Assembly: GCF_014645235.1 (NCBI RefSeq)
Contig: NZ_BMLM01000002.1
Location: 542,696-606,695, forward strand
Length of the DNA stretch: 64,000 nucleotides
DNA from: Agrococcus terreus
GTDB lineage: Bacteria > Actinomycetota > Actinomycetes > Actinomycetales > Microbacteriaceae
Direction of reading: 5' to 3'
Made by a program: the position numbers and the translations under genes. Positions 27,222 to 36,511 of this stretch are shown here, piece by piece. The notes under the pieces were generated by a model. The model made no database searches. It saw only the letters and a list, made by a program, of their open reading frames with translations, and was not told the origin of the DNA. Each line of letters starts with the position of its first letter. Position 1 is the stretch's first letter.

Positions 27222-27965
27222 TCAGCCGCGACGCGCGTCGGCGAAGGCGCGCATGGCGTCGCGCACGTACGCCGCGCCGTCTGCGCCGCCGTAGTTCGCG
27301 GCGAACCGCTCGTCGGCCACGTACATCTCGCCGAGCCCGGCGAACGCGTCGAGGTCGGGCTCGGCCGTCTGCCAGCCCGCCCCGATCCAGCGGTAGTGCC
27401 GCGCGGCGAGCGCCTGCACGCGCTCGGACCCGACGTCCTCTCCCGCCTGGCGCGCCGCGGCGTAGCCCGCCGCGATGTCGAGGTGCTCCTGCCCGAAGGC
27501 GCGCCGGTCGTCGTCCGACATGCCCTGCCACCAGGTCTGCCCGCTGCGCCACGCGTCCGCGCCCCAGCGCTCCGTGACCTCCTGCTCGTACCGGCCCTGG
27601 TCGAACCCGTCGAGCGCCTCCTCTGCCGTCATGGCGGCTCCTCCCTCTCGTGCCCGCAGCGTCTGCTCGACGGCGCGGATCTGCCTGCGGATGCGGTCGG
27701 CCTCGCGCTCGAGGTCGGCGAGGTGCGTCGCGAGCGCCTCCTCGTCGGAGGCGCGCTCGAGGCTGTCGGCGATCGCGGGGATGCCGACCCCCAGCCCGCG
27801 CAGCAGCAGGATGCGCTGCAGGCGCGCGAGCGAGGCCTCGTCGTACCAGCGCATCCCGCCGCCGTCCGTGCGGGACGGGGGCAGGATGCCGACGGCGCCG
27901 TAGTGCCGTAGCGTGCGGCTCGAGACGCCGGCGAGCCTCGCGATGCGCTGGATCGACCACTCCAT
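27222..27965 (-). CDS. MerR family regulator with TipAS effector domain (TipAL-like)
   Basis: 247 residues. The N-terminal winged helix (SIQRIARLAGVSSRTLRHYGAVGILPPSR, about 4-32) and RWYDEASLARLQRI are classic MerR. A coiled dimerisation helix follows (about 75-110). The C-terminal part (about 115-245: ALDGFDQGRYEQEVTERWG...) is the TipAS drug-recognition domain, which binds thiopeptides and other cyclic ligands in Streptomyces TipA. It probably activates its own promoter through the MerR-type site just upstream. The RND permease gene downstream is a tempting target, though a terminator stands between them. Confidence 0.92.
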   Translation of the reverse strand: MEWSIQRIARLAGVSSRTLRHYGAVGILPPSRTDGGGMRWYDEASLARLQRILLLRGLGVGIPAIADSLERASDEEALATHLADLEREADRIRRQIRAVEQTLRAREGGAAMTAEEALDGFDQGRYEQEVTERWGADAWRSGQTWWQGMSDDDRRAFGQEHLDIAAGYAAARQAGEDVGSERVQALAARHYRWIGAGWQTAEPDLDAFAGLGEMYVADERFAANYGGADGAAYVRDAMRAFADARRG

Positions 27966-27972
27966 GCCGATG

Positions 27973-28003
27973 ACGCTAGAGGTTGACGCTGCGTCAACGT
28001 CAA
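27973..28003 (-). promoter_or_regulatory. MerR-type promoter with 17-bp operator palindrome
   Basis: On the minus strand -35 TTGACG (28003-27998) and -10 TAGCGT (27978-27973) are separated by 19 bp, the long spacing that MerR proteins correct by twisting DNA. The spacer holds GTTGACGC-T-GCGTCAAC, a perfect dyad at 27982-27998. The ATG follows the -10 by 7 nt, so the message is leaderless. Autoregulation is a strong inference. Confidence 0.85.
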
Positions 28004-28068
28004 GCGTCGTGGGCGAAGCTCGAGGGAACCGGCTCCGGTGTGTCGACGGCGCGGGGGGCGCGCAGGCG

Positions 28069-28074
28069 TACGCT
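28069..28074 (+). promoter_or_regulatory. -10 box of the KimA-like gene
   Basis: TACGCT lies 8 nt before the GTG at 28083, without a Shine-Dalgarno sequence. It faces the regulator promoter across the same 117-bp gap. Confidence 0.5.
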
Positions 28075-28082
28075 CATCCGCC

Positions 28083-30092
28083 GTGACCAACGCGTTCTCG
28101 CCGAAGCGCATCCTCCTCGGCAAGCCCCTCGAGTCCGACCGCGCAGACGGCCAGCTCCTCCCCAAGCGCATCGCGCTGCCCGTCTTCGCGAGCGACGCCC
28201 TCTCCTCCGTGGCATACGGCCCGCAGGAGATGTTCCTCATCCTCACGATCGGCGGCCTCGCCGTGCTCGCGCACGCGCCGTGGGTCGCCCTCGGCGTGCT
28301 GTGCCTCATCGCGATCGTGGTCGCCGGCAGCTTCCAGCTCGTCCGCGCCTACCCCTCCGGCGGCGGCGACTACGAGGTCGCGCACCGCAACCTCGGCCCG
28401 CGCGCCGGGCTCGTCGTGGGCAGCGCGCTGCTCATCGACTACGTGCTCACCGTCGCGGTGTCGGTCGCCTCCGGCGTCGACAACGTCATCTCGGCCTTCC
28501 CCGCCCTCGGCCCGTTCCGCGTCGAGCTGGCCGTCGCCCTCATCGCGCTGCTCGCCGCCGCGAACCTGCGCGGCGTGCGGGAGTCCGGCACGGCCTTCGC
28601 GATCCCCACCTACGTCTTCATCGGCTCCGTCGTGCTGCTCATCGGCACCGGCCTCGTGCGCACGGCGCTGGGCGATCCGCCGGTCGCCGAGTCGAGCGGC
28701 TACGCCGTCGAGGGCGACCCGCTCACGCAGGCGGGCCTCGCCCTGCTGCTCCTGCGGGCGTTCGCCTCCGGCTGCTCGGCCCTCACGGGCATCGAGGCGA
28801 TCTCGAACGGCGTGCCCGCGTTCCGGCAGCCGAAGGTGCGCAACGCCCGCATCACGCTGCTGCTCATGGGCGGCATCTCGATGACCCTGTTCGCCGGCAT
28901 CACGGCCCTCGGCGTCATCGCCAAGGTCCACTACGCCGAGGACCCCTGCGACCTCGTCGGCTACGCCGACTGCGCGAGCGTGCCGCAGCAGTCGGTCATC
29001 GCGCAGCTCGGCACCGCGGTCTTCGGCGGCGGCAGCCCGCTCTTCTTCCTGCTCACGATCGCGACCGCGCTCGTGCTCATGCTCGCCGCCAACACGGCGT
29101 TCAACGGCTTCCCGCTCCTCGGCAGCGTGCTCGCCGCGAACGGCTACGCGCCGAAGAGCCTCCAGACGCGCGGCGACCGCCTCGTGCACTCGAACGGCGT
29201 CATCCTGCTCGCGCTCGGGGCCGCGCTGCTCGTCCTCGCCTTCCAGGCCGACCTCAACGCGCTCATCCAGCTGTACATCATCGGCGTCTTCGTCTCGTTC
29301 TCGTTCGGCCAGATCGGCATGGTCGTGCACTGGCGGCGGCTCCTGCGCTCGAAGCGCCGGTCGGAGTTCCAGCCCGTGCCCTTCGCGATCAACCTCGTCT
29401 CGGCGGTCTGCACGTCGTCGGTGCTCGTGGTGGTGACGGTGACGAAGTTCGCGCACGGCGCCTGGCTCGTGTTCCTCATCGGCCCGGTGCTGTGGTGGCT
29501 CATGTTCCGCATCCACCGCTACTACGGGCGGGTGCGCGACGAGATCGCCGCCGACCGCACGACGCAGTTCGGCGCGAAGGGCGACCACGCGATCGTGCTC
29601 GTCGGCGAGCTCTCGAAGCCCACCCTCAAGGCGCTCGACTACGCGATCGCCGCCCGGCACGAGTCGCTCGAGGCGGTGCACGCCGACATCGACCCGGAGG
29701 CCACGAAGCGGCTGCAGAAGGCGTGGCGGCAGTCGGGCATCCGGGTGCCGCTGCGCATCGCGCCGAGCCCGTACCGCGACATCTCCGTGCCCGTCATCGA
29801 GCACATCGAGCGGCACCGCGCCGAGCACGGCCCGGAGGTCGTCACCGTCTACACGCCCAAGTACGTGGGCCTGCGCTGGTGGGAGCGGATCCTCCACAAC
29901 CACAAGTCGGCGCGGATCCGCCACAAGCTGATGCTCGTGCACGGCGTCACGCTCGCGCTCGTGCCGTGGCAGCTGCACCCGGACCGCCCGATCGCGCCCA
30001 GCGCGCGGCCGCTGCCGGGCGAGGCCCGCCGCGGGGAGCCGCGCCGGCCGGTGGTGCGGCGCCGCCACGAGCGGCACGCGACGCGGCGATAG
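28083..30092 (+). CDS. KimA-like potassium importer (APC family permease)
   Basis: 669 residues: about 12 membrane helices followed by a ~190-residue cytoplasmic domain. It closely follows Bacillus KimA (YdaO): ILLGKPLES at the start, ASDALSSVAYGP in helix 1, YPSGGGDYEVAHRNLG, NLRGVRESG and FASGCSALTGIEAISNGVPAF in order. KimA is a high-affinity proton-coupled K+ importer inhibited by cyclic di-AMP. The soluble domain (GDHAIVLVGELSKPT...WWERILHNHKS) resembles the USP-like part that mediates that control. The GTG start is supported by a -10 box 8 nt upstream. The C-terminal ~35 residues are basic and disordered. Confusion with amino-acid permeases is possible, but the motif match is strong. 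Confidence 0.85.
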   Translation: MTNAFSPKRILLGKPLESDRADGQLLPKRIALPVFASDALSSVAYGPQEMFLILTIGGLAVLAHAPWVALGVLCLIAIVVAGSFQLVRAYPSGGGDYEVAHRNLGPRAGLVVGSALLIDYVLTVAVSVASGVDNVISAFPALGPFRVELAVALIALLAAANLRGVRESGTAFAIPTYVFIGSVVLLIGTGLVRTALGDPPVAESSGYAVEGDPLTQAGLALLLLRAFASGCSALTGIEAISNGVPAFRQPKVRNARITLLLMGGISMTLFAGITALGVIAKVHYAEDPCDLVGYADCASVPQQSVIAQLGTAVFGGGSPLFFLLTIATALVLMLAANTAFNGFPLLGSVLAANGYAPKSLQTRGDRLVHSNGVILLALGAALLVLAFQADLNALIQLYIIGVFVSFSFGQIGMVVHWRRLLRSKRRSEFQPVPFAINLVSAVCTSSVLVVVTVTKFAHGAWLVFLIGPVLWWLMFRIHRYYGRVRDEIAADRTTQFGAKGDHAIVLVGELSKPTLKALDYAIAARHESLEAVHADIDPEATKRLQKAWRQSGIRVPLRIAPSPYRDISVPVIEHIERHRAEHGPEVVTVYTPKYVGLRWWERILHNHKSARIRHKLMLVHGVTLALVPWQLHPDRPIAPSARPLPGEARRGEPRRPVVRRRHERHATRR

Positions 30093-30095
30093 CCT
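30090..30095 (+). promoter_or_regulatory. -10 box of the fluoride channel pair, overlapping a stop codon
   Basis: TAGCCT begins with the stop codon of the KimA-like gene and ends 6 nt before the ATG at 30102. The two fluC genes can therefore be read as a separate leaderless unit. No fluoride riboswitch fits in the 9-nt gap. Confidence 0.55.
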
Positions 30096-30101
30096 GCGGG
30101 C

Positions 30102-30503
30102 ATGCTGCGCTCGGTGCTCGCCGTGCTCGTCGGCGGCGCGCTCGGCACCGCCGCCCGGGCGCTGCTCGACGCGGCGATCGCCGACTGGTGGGCGCTGCTC
30201 GCGATCAACGCGGCCGGGTCGCTCCTGCTCGGCATCTCGACCACCGCGCTCGCCGGCGCGCCCGCGTGGCTCCGGCACGGGCTCGGCGCCGGCGTGCTGG
30301 GCGGCTTCACGACCTTCAGTGCCGTCGCGCTCGCGAGCGTGAGCGCGACGGCCTCGAGCGCCGGATGGGCGGGGATCGTGCCCGCGCTGCCGGGCATCGC
30401 GATCGCTGTCGGCATGCTCGTCGCGTGCCTCGCTGCCGCCGGGGCGGGGCTCGGGCTCGGCCGCCGCATCGCGCGCGGCCGGGCGGCAGGCGGCGCGGGA
30501 TGA
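30102..30503 (+). CDS. crcB: Fluoride channel subunit FluC/CrcB, first copy
   Basis: 133 residues, four membrane helices. Family marks are GGALGTAARALL in helix 1, INAAGSLLLG in helix 2 and GGFTTFSAV (the Phe-box region) in helix 3. Fluc channels are dual-topology dimers that let F- leave the cell. Here two adjacent genes encode the two halves, so this subunit most likely pairs with the next one in a fixed antiparallel heterodimer. Its stop overlaps the next start as ATGA. Confidence 0.92.
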   Translation: MLRSVLAVLVGGALGTAARALLDAAIADWWALLAINAAGSLLLGISTTALAGAPAWLRHGLGAGVLGGFTTFSAVALASVSATASSAGWAGIVPALPGIAIAVGMLVACLAAAGAGLGLGRRIARGRAAGGAG

Positions 30504-30871
30504 GCCCGCTCGAGCTGCTCGCGATCGCCGGCGCCGGCGGCCTCGGCGCGGTCGTGCGCTTCCTGGCGGGCGCCGCCTCGCAGGGCCGGCCGGTGCGCGC
30601 CACGATCGCCGTGAACCTCGCGGCCAGCCTGCTCGTCGGCCTGTTCGCGGGCGCGCTCGTCGACGAGGCGTGGCGCGCCATCCTCGTCACCGGCTTCTGC
30701 GGCGGGATGTCCACGTACTCCGCCTTCGCGGTGCAGGCCATGGAGCAGGTGGAGCGGCGCCGCGCGGGGCACGCCGCGGCGACGGTCGCGATCACGGTCG
30801 TCGGCGGCGCCCTCGCCGCCGGTCTGGGCCTGCTCGTCGGCGCGCTCCTGTCCCCCGCGATGGCCGCCTGA
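30500..30871 (+). CDS. crcB: Fluoride channel subunit FluC/CrcB, second copy
   Basis: 123 residues with the same four-helix plan: GGLGAVVRFLAG, VNLAASLLVGLFAG, and GFCGGMSTYSAFAVQ at the helix-3 break. The Phe-box reads STYSAF rather than TTFSAV, so the two subunits differ at the pore lining, as in known Fluc heterodimers. Translationally coupled to the first copy. Confidence 0.92.
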   Translation: MSPLELLAIAGAGGLGAVVRFLAGAASQGRPVRATIAVNLAASLLVGLFAGALVDEAWRAILVTGFCGGMSTYSAFAVQAMEQVERRRAGHAAATVAITVVGGALAAGLGLLVGALLSPAMAA

Positions 30872-30942
30872 TCCTGCGCGGATGCCCGCGCGATCCTGCG
30901 CGACCGCATCGCCGCGGCACAGCCGCCCGGCCGCCGCGATGC

Positions 30943-30948
30943 TAGGAT
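30943..30948 (+). promoter_or_regulatory. Probable -10 box of the DUF3073 gene
   Basis: TAGGAT lies 76 nt before the ATG at 31025. The leader contains GAGGGGGG 7 nt before the start. Confidence 0.4.
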
Positions 30949-31024
30949 GCAGGTTGGACTTGCTACGGGAGTCCTCCGCCGCAGACAGGCGGGAAGTCCG
31001 ATCCGTTCGCGAGGGGGGTCCAGC

Positions 31025-31240
31025 ATGGGTCGTGGTCGCCAGAAGGCCAAGCACACGAAGCTCGCGCGGGAGCTGAAGTCGTTCAGCCCGAACGTCAACT
31101 ACTCGGTGCTCCAGCAGGAGCTCGGCGGGTCGACTCCCGAGGACGACGAGCTCGTCGACAAGTGGGCCGACTACGCCGACTACGCGCCCGAGCAGGACGA
31201 CGACTACGCTGACGACCGTCAGGAAGGGCGCAGCGCCTGA
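31025..31240 (+). CDS. DUF3073 family protein
   Basis: A 71-residue hydrophilic protein starting MGRGRQKAKHTKLARELKSF, then SPNVNYSVLQQELG and an acidic, Tyr/Asp-rich tail. This is the conserved actinobacterial DUF3073 signature: a basic head that could bind nucleic acid and an acidic tail. Relatives are commonly near purM and purF, as here within 10 kb. The function is unknown. Confidence 0.9.
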   Translation: MGRGRQKAKHTKLARELKSFSPNVNYSVLQQELGGSTPEDDELVDKWADYADYAPEQDDDYADDRQEGRSA

Positions 31241-31306
31241 TCGCGCCGCCGCCCGAGCAGCGCTGAGCCGGACCCAGGCTCCGCCGCACGAGGCGAAGGA
31301 GCCGAG

Positions 31307-32794
<1,488 letters not shown>

Positions 32795-32814
32795 GCGAGC
32801 CTCCCCCGCACGAG

Positions 32815-32849
32815 CGAGCGCCCGCCCCCCGTCGAGGGGCGGGCGCTCG
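32815..32849. terminator. Strong terminator hairpin between sdaA and a DUF4190 gene
   Basis: CGAGCGCCCGCCCC and GGGGCGGGCGCTCG form a perfect 14-bp stem around a 7-nt loop, followed by TCG. It serves the convergent pair. Confidence 0.85.
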
Positions 32850-32859
32850 TCGGTCCGGC

Positions 32860-33279
32860 TCAGTAGCCGGTCGTGGCGTACGGGGCGACAGCGGCGAAGA
32901 TGATGCCGACGAAGACGATGGGCCAGAAGATGAAGGCCCAGATGAGGCCGAGGATCGAGAGCACGAGGCCCCAGATCGCCATCGTCTTGCCCTGCGGCTC
33001 CTTCGCGATGCCGATGCCCGAGAGGACCGCGCCCGCGATGGCGTTGAGGAAGATGGGGACGACGATGCTCGAGATGCCGAGGATGAGTCCCCACAGCGAG
33101 AGCTTCTTCGACGTCGAGGCGGGCGCGCCGTAGCCGCCCTGGTAGGCGTCGGCGGGCTGGTAGCCGCCGGCGGGCTGGTAGCCCGGGGCCGGCTGATACC
33201 CGGGCGCGGACGGGGCCGGCTGCTGGCCGGCGGGCTGGTAGCCGCCCTGGGAGGGCTGCTCGGGAGGCGTGTAGGTCAT
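32860..33279 (-). CDS. DUF4190 membrane protein with Gly/Tyr/Gln-Pro-rich tail
   Basis: 139 residues. Residues 1-50 are disordered with GYQPAPGYQPAGGYQPA-type repeats. The rest is DUF4190-like: two hydrophobic stretches (about 62-85 and 98-130) flanking the conserved GIAKEPQGKTMAIWGLVL hairpin. The tail is likely cytoplasmic and may form weak multivalent contacts. The function is unknown. It is convergent with sdaA. A second DUF4190 gene lies upstream on the same strand. Confidence 0.8.
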   Translation of the reverse strand: MTYTPPEQPSQGGYQPAGQQPAPSAPGYQPAPGYQPAGGYQPADAYQGGYGAPASTSKKLSLWGLILGISSIVVPIFLNAIAGAVLSGIGIAKEPQGKTMAIWGLVLSILGLIWAFIFWPIVFVGIIFAAVAPYATTGY

Positions 33280-33386
33280 GGGTTCCTCGCGATGGCGTCG
33301 GTACGGACGGCGTGCGCCGCTGCAGCCAGGCTATGCGCCGCGCATGAGCATCCGCCGACAGCGCGCGGAGGGTCGCAGGAGGGCGC

Positions 33387-34031
33387 TCAGCGGCCCACGG
33401 TCATGAGCATGGCGCCCAGGAAGCCGACGAGCGGCAGCACGTAGAAGAGCAGCACCCACAGCAGGCCCAGCGCCGAGGACACGAGGCCGATGATCGCGAG
33501 GGTGCGGCCAGCCGGCTCGCGGCGGAGCCCGAGGAACCCGAAGACGAGGCCGATGATCGGCACGACGACGAGCATCCACGCCAGCACGAGCGAGCTGAGG
33601 CCCAGCACCATCGCGGTCATCGAGAGCGTGCGATGCGGGGCGGGCGGCAGCTCGACGCCCGGGCTGCGGTACACCGGCACGCCGTACCCGGTCGTGCTCG
33701 ACGCCTGCGCGACGCCCGGGTGGATGAGCTGCGCGCCGGAGCCGTCGTCGGCGCCCGGCCACGCCGGCGCCGAGACGAACGGCACCGAGGTCGGCGGGAG
33801 GGGCTGCGGCTGCGGCGCGTACGGTCGCTCGGCGTACGGGCGGTCGAGCGGCGCGAAGGGCTGCGGCTGTCGCGGCCCCGCGGCAAGCGGCGCGTAGGGC
33901 TGCGCCTGCGGCGGCGCATAGCGGGGCGGCGCGTACCGCGCATCGCGGCTGCGGACGTCGTCCTTCGGGGGGTCATCCCGGTGATCGGCGGCCGCCTCCT
34001 GCTGAGAGGGTCGCTCGGCGTCGTGGAGCAT
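33387..34031 (-). CDS. Second DUF4190 membrane protein with Pro-rich N-terminal tail
   Basis: About 214 residues from the ATG at 34031; GAGGAGG lies 12 nt upstream, which is long, and the open frame runs further, so the start is uncertain. Residues 1-140 are Pro/Tyr/Arg/Gln-rich (PPRYAPPQAQPYAPL). The C-terminal DUF4190 part has SMTAMVLGLSSLVLAWMLVVVP, the REPAGRTLAIIGLV turn and a final hydrophobic stretch. It is paired with the 139-residue DUF4190 gene 107 bp downstream. The function is unknown. Confidence 0.75.
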   Translation of the reverse strand: MLHDAERPSQQEAAADHRDDPPKDDVRSRDARYAPPRYAPPQAQPYAPLAAGPRQPQPFAPLDRPYAERPYAPQPQPLPPTSVPFVSAPAWPGADDGSGAQLIHPGVAQASSTTGYGVPVYRSPGVELPPAPHRTLSMTAMVLGLSSLVLAWMLVVVPIIGLVFGFLGLRREPAGRTLAIIGLVSSALGLLWVLLFYVLPLVGFLGAMLMTVGR

Positions 34032-34175
34032 CGCTGTGGGCACCTCCTCGCCCGTGAACGGATCCTGGTGGACTCGAGCCGCTCCGCAGGCTACGCCTGT
34101 CGCTTGCGAGCGGCCTGGACGCGGCCGCTGACGCACCTGTGCGCGCCTCCGGCCCTGCGGCTCAGCCCGAGCGGG

Positions 34176-35276
34176 TCACCGGAACGCGCCGACGAGGCGC
34201 ACGGCGCCGCCGTCGACGCCCTTGGCGCCGCGGATCCAGCCGCCCTCGACCAGCACGGCCTCGGCGGGCGCCGCCTGCACGCGGCCGACGGGGAACGCGG
34301 GGATGCCGGCCCGCTCGCTCGCGGCGACCACCGCATCCGCATCGGCCGCGTCGACGACGACGAGCATGCCGAGGCCGAGGTTCCAGGTGCCTTCCGCCTG
34401 CTCGACGCCGAAGCCGCCGAGGCCGGCGAGGGCGCGGAACACCTCGGGCACGGCCCAGGCCGTGCGGTCGACCTCGACCGCGAGGTGCTGCGGCAGCACG
34501 CGGGCGAGGTTGGCGGCGATGCCGCCGCCCGTCACGTGCGAGATGGAGCGGATGCCGAGCCCGCGCTCGAGCATGCCCAGGAGCGGCAGCGTGTAGAGGC
34601 GCGTGGGCTCGAGGAGCACCTCGGCGGCGACGCCGCCGAGCTCGTCGACGCGGTCGGTGAGGCCGATGCCGCGCTCGGCGAGCACGTGCCGCACGAGCGA
34701 GAAGCCGTTGGAGTGGAGGCCCGAGGAGGCCATGGCGACCACGACGTCGCCGTCGGCGACGCGCTCGGCGCCCAGCACCGCATCCGCCTCGACGACGCCC
34801 ACCGCGGCGCCCGCGATGTCGTAGTCGTCGGGCTCCATGACGCCCGGGTGCTCGGCGGTCTCGCCGCCGACGAGGGCGGTGCCGGTGGCCTCGCAGGCCT
34901 CGGCGACGCCGCGCACGATGTCGGCGATGCGCTCGGGCACGACCCGGCCGACGGCGATGTAGTCGGTCATGAACAGCGGCTTCGCGCCCACGACGACGAT
35001 GTCGTCGACGACCATGCCGACGAGGTCCTGGCCGATGGTGTCGTGCTTGTCGATCGCCTGCGCGAGCGCGATCTTCGTGCCGACGCCGTCGGTGCTCGTG
35101 GCGAGCAGCGGCTTGCGGTAGCTGCCCACGGCCGAGAGGTCGAAGAGGCCGGCGAAGCCGCCGACGCCGCCGAGGACGCCGGGGCCGTGGGTGCGCGAGA
35201 CGGCCGCCTTCATGAGCTCGACCGCGCGGTCGCCCGCCTCGGTGTCGACGCCGGCGGACGCGTACGGATCGGTCAT
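34176..35276 (-). CDS. purM: Phosphoribosylformylglycinamidine cyclo-ligase (AIR synthase)
   Basis: 366 residues; closes FGAM to 5-aminoimidazole ribotide with ATP, step 5 of purine synthesis. Family blocks: YASAGVDTEAGDRAVELMK at the start, GVGTKIALA, DDIVVVGAKPLFMTDY, ALVGGETAEHPG, and HVTGGGIAANLARVLP. The ATG at 35276 is chosen because TAGATT-GGAGGCC immediately precedes it, serving as a -10 box and possibly a ribosome site. It is divergent from tdh, with a long palindrome in the gap. Confidence 0.96.
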   Translation of the reverse strand: MTDPYASAGVDTEAGDRAVELMKAAVSRTHGPGVLGGVGGFAGLFDLSAVGSYRKPLLATSTDGVGTKIALAQAIDKHDTIGQDLVGMVVDDIVVVGAKPLFMTDYIAVGRVVPERIADIVRGVAEACEATGTALVGGETAEHPGVMEPDDYDIAGAAVGVVEADAVLGAERVADGDVVVAMASSGLHSNGFSLVRHVLAERGIGLTDRVDELGGVAAEVLLEPTRLYTLPLLGMLERGLGIRSISHVTGGGIAANLARVLPQHLAVEVDRTAWAVPEVFRALAGLGGFGVEQAEGTWNLGLGMLVVVDAADADAVVAASERAGIPAFPVGRVQAAPAEAVLVEGGWIRGAKGVDGGAVRLVGAFR

Positions 35277-35321
35277 GGCCTCCAATCTACCGAGCCGCGC
35301 GCGCCCTGCCGCGCCCCGGCC

Positions 35322-35398
35322 CACGGATCTCAACCGGTTCAGTGGTCAGCCGAGGGCATGATCGCCTCCGCCGACCACAGGCCCGGTTGAGATCCGTG
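35322..35398. repeat. 77-nt palindrome between purM and tdh (family 2, copy A)
   Basis: CACGGATCTCAACCGG pairs with its near complement CCGGTTGAGATCCGTG at the far end, with inner arms CAGTGGTCAGCCGAGG and CCGCCGACCAC. A related copy is at 59542-59604. This copy sits between divergent genes, so it cannot be only a terminator. Confidence 0.85.
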
Positions 35399-35461
35399 TC
35401 GGGATGCCAGGATGGTCGCGGCACACCCACCACCCCACCTCGTCGACGGAGACACGCCACC

Positions 35462-36511
35462 ATGCGAGCACTCGTGACCCGAGGCGAGCCGGGACTCCGG
35501 CTCGTCGACATCCCGGAGCCCACCACCCCGCCCGGGCACGTGAAGGTGCGGGTGCTGCGCGCCGGCATCTGCGGCACCGACCTCCACATCGACGCGTGGG
35601 ATGCGTGGGCGCAGTCGGCGGTCACGCCCGGCCTGACGGCGGGGCACGAGTTCTGCGGCGAGATCGTCGAGGTCGGCGAGGGGGTGACCGACTACGAGGT
35701 GGGCCAGCTCATGAGCGGCGAGGGACACGTGGTGTGCGGCCACTGCCGCAACTGCCGCGCCGGGCGCCGCCACCTGTGCATCCGCACCTCCAACCTCGGC
35801 GTGCAGCGCGACGGCGCCTTCGCCGAGTTCGTGGTGCTCCCCGCCGCGAACGTGTGGATGCACCCGGGCGTCACCGCCGCGAGCGCCACCCCCGAGCAGC
35901 TCGACGTGTTCGGCATCTACGACCCGTTCGGCAACGCCGTGCACACGGCGCTGAAGTTCCCGGTGATCGGCGAGGACGTGCTCGTCACGGGCGCCGGCCC
36001 CATCGGCCTCATGGCTGCGATGGTCGCCCGGCACGCGGGCGCCCGCCACATCGTCGTCACCGACATCGCGCCCGCCCGCCTGCAGCTCGCCGAGTCGCTC
36101 GGCTTCCGCGCCGTCGACACGAGCGCCACCGACCTGCGTGACGTGCAGCGCGAGCTCGGCATGACCGAGGGGTTCGACGTGGCGCTCGAGCTCTCGGGCG
36201 CCCCGAGCGCGCTCGTCGGCATCATCGAGAACCTCAACTTCGGCGGCCGCATCGCCATGCTGGGCCTGCCGTCGCGGCCGATCGAGATCGACTTCGCCAA
36301 GGTCGTCTCGCACATGCTCACCATCCAGGGCATCTACGGCCGCGAGATGTTCGAGACCTGGTACGCCATGGCGGCGATGGCCCAGACGGGCCTCGACGTC
36401 TCCCCCGTCATCACCGACCGCTTCGCGTTCTCCGAGTGGGAGGCCGCGTTCGAGCGCGCCCGCTCGGGCGCCGCAGGCAAGGTCGTCCTCGACTTCACGG
36501 AAGGTTCCTGA
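35462..36511 (+). CDS. tdh: L-threonine 3-dehydrogenase
   Basis: 349 residues, a zinc medium-chain dehydrogenase that oxidises threonine to 2-amino-3-ketobutyrate with NAD. Cys37 (ICGTDLHI) and GHEFCGE give the catalytic zinc site; [14 protein letters not shown] holds the structural-zinc cysteines; [13 protein letters not shown] is the NAD fold. [29 protein letters not shown] and [14 protein letters not shown] match E. coli Tdh block by block. Its stop overlaps the kbl start by one base (TGATG), so the two enzymes are made together. Confidence 0.96.
   Translation: MRALVTRGEPGLRLVDIPEPTTPPGHVKVRVLRAGICGTDLHIDAWDAWAQSAVTPGLTAGHEFCGEIVEVGEGVTDYEVGQLMSGEGHVVCGHCRNCRAGRRHLCIRTSNLGVQRDGAFAEFVVLPAANVWMHPGVTAASATPEQLDVFGIYDPFGNAVHTALKFPVIGEDVLVTGAGPIGLMAAMVARHAGARHIVVTDIAPARLQLAESLGFRAVDTSATDLRDVQRELGMTEGFDVALELSGAPSALVGIIENLNFGGRIAMLGLPSRPIEIDFAKVVSHMLTIQGIYGREMFETWYAMAAMAQTGLDVSPVITDRFAFSEWEAAFERARSGAAGKVVLDFTEGS

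Noticed and set aside
28004-28082. c-di-AMP (ydaO) or other riboswitch before the KimA-like gene
   Set aside because: The gap is too short and the -10 box is 8 nt from the start, leaving no leader.
30072-30101. Fluoride (crcB) riboswitch
   Set aside because: No leader exists between the promoter-like box and the first fluC start.
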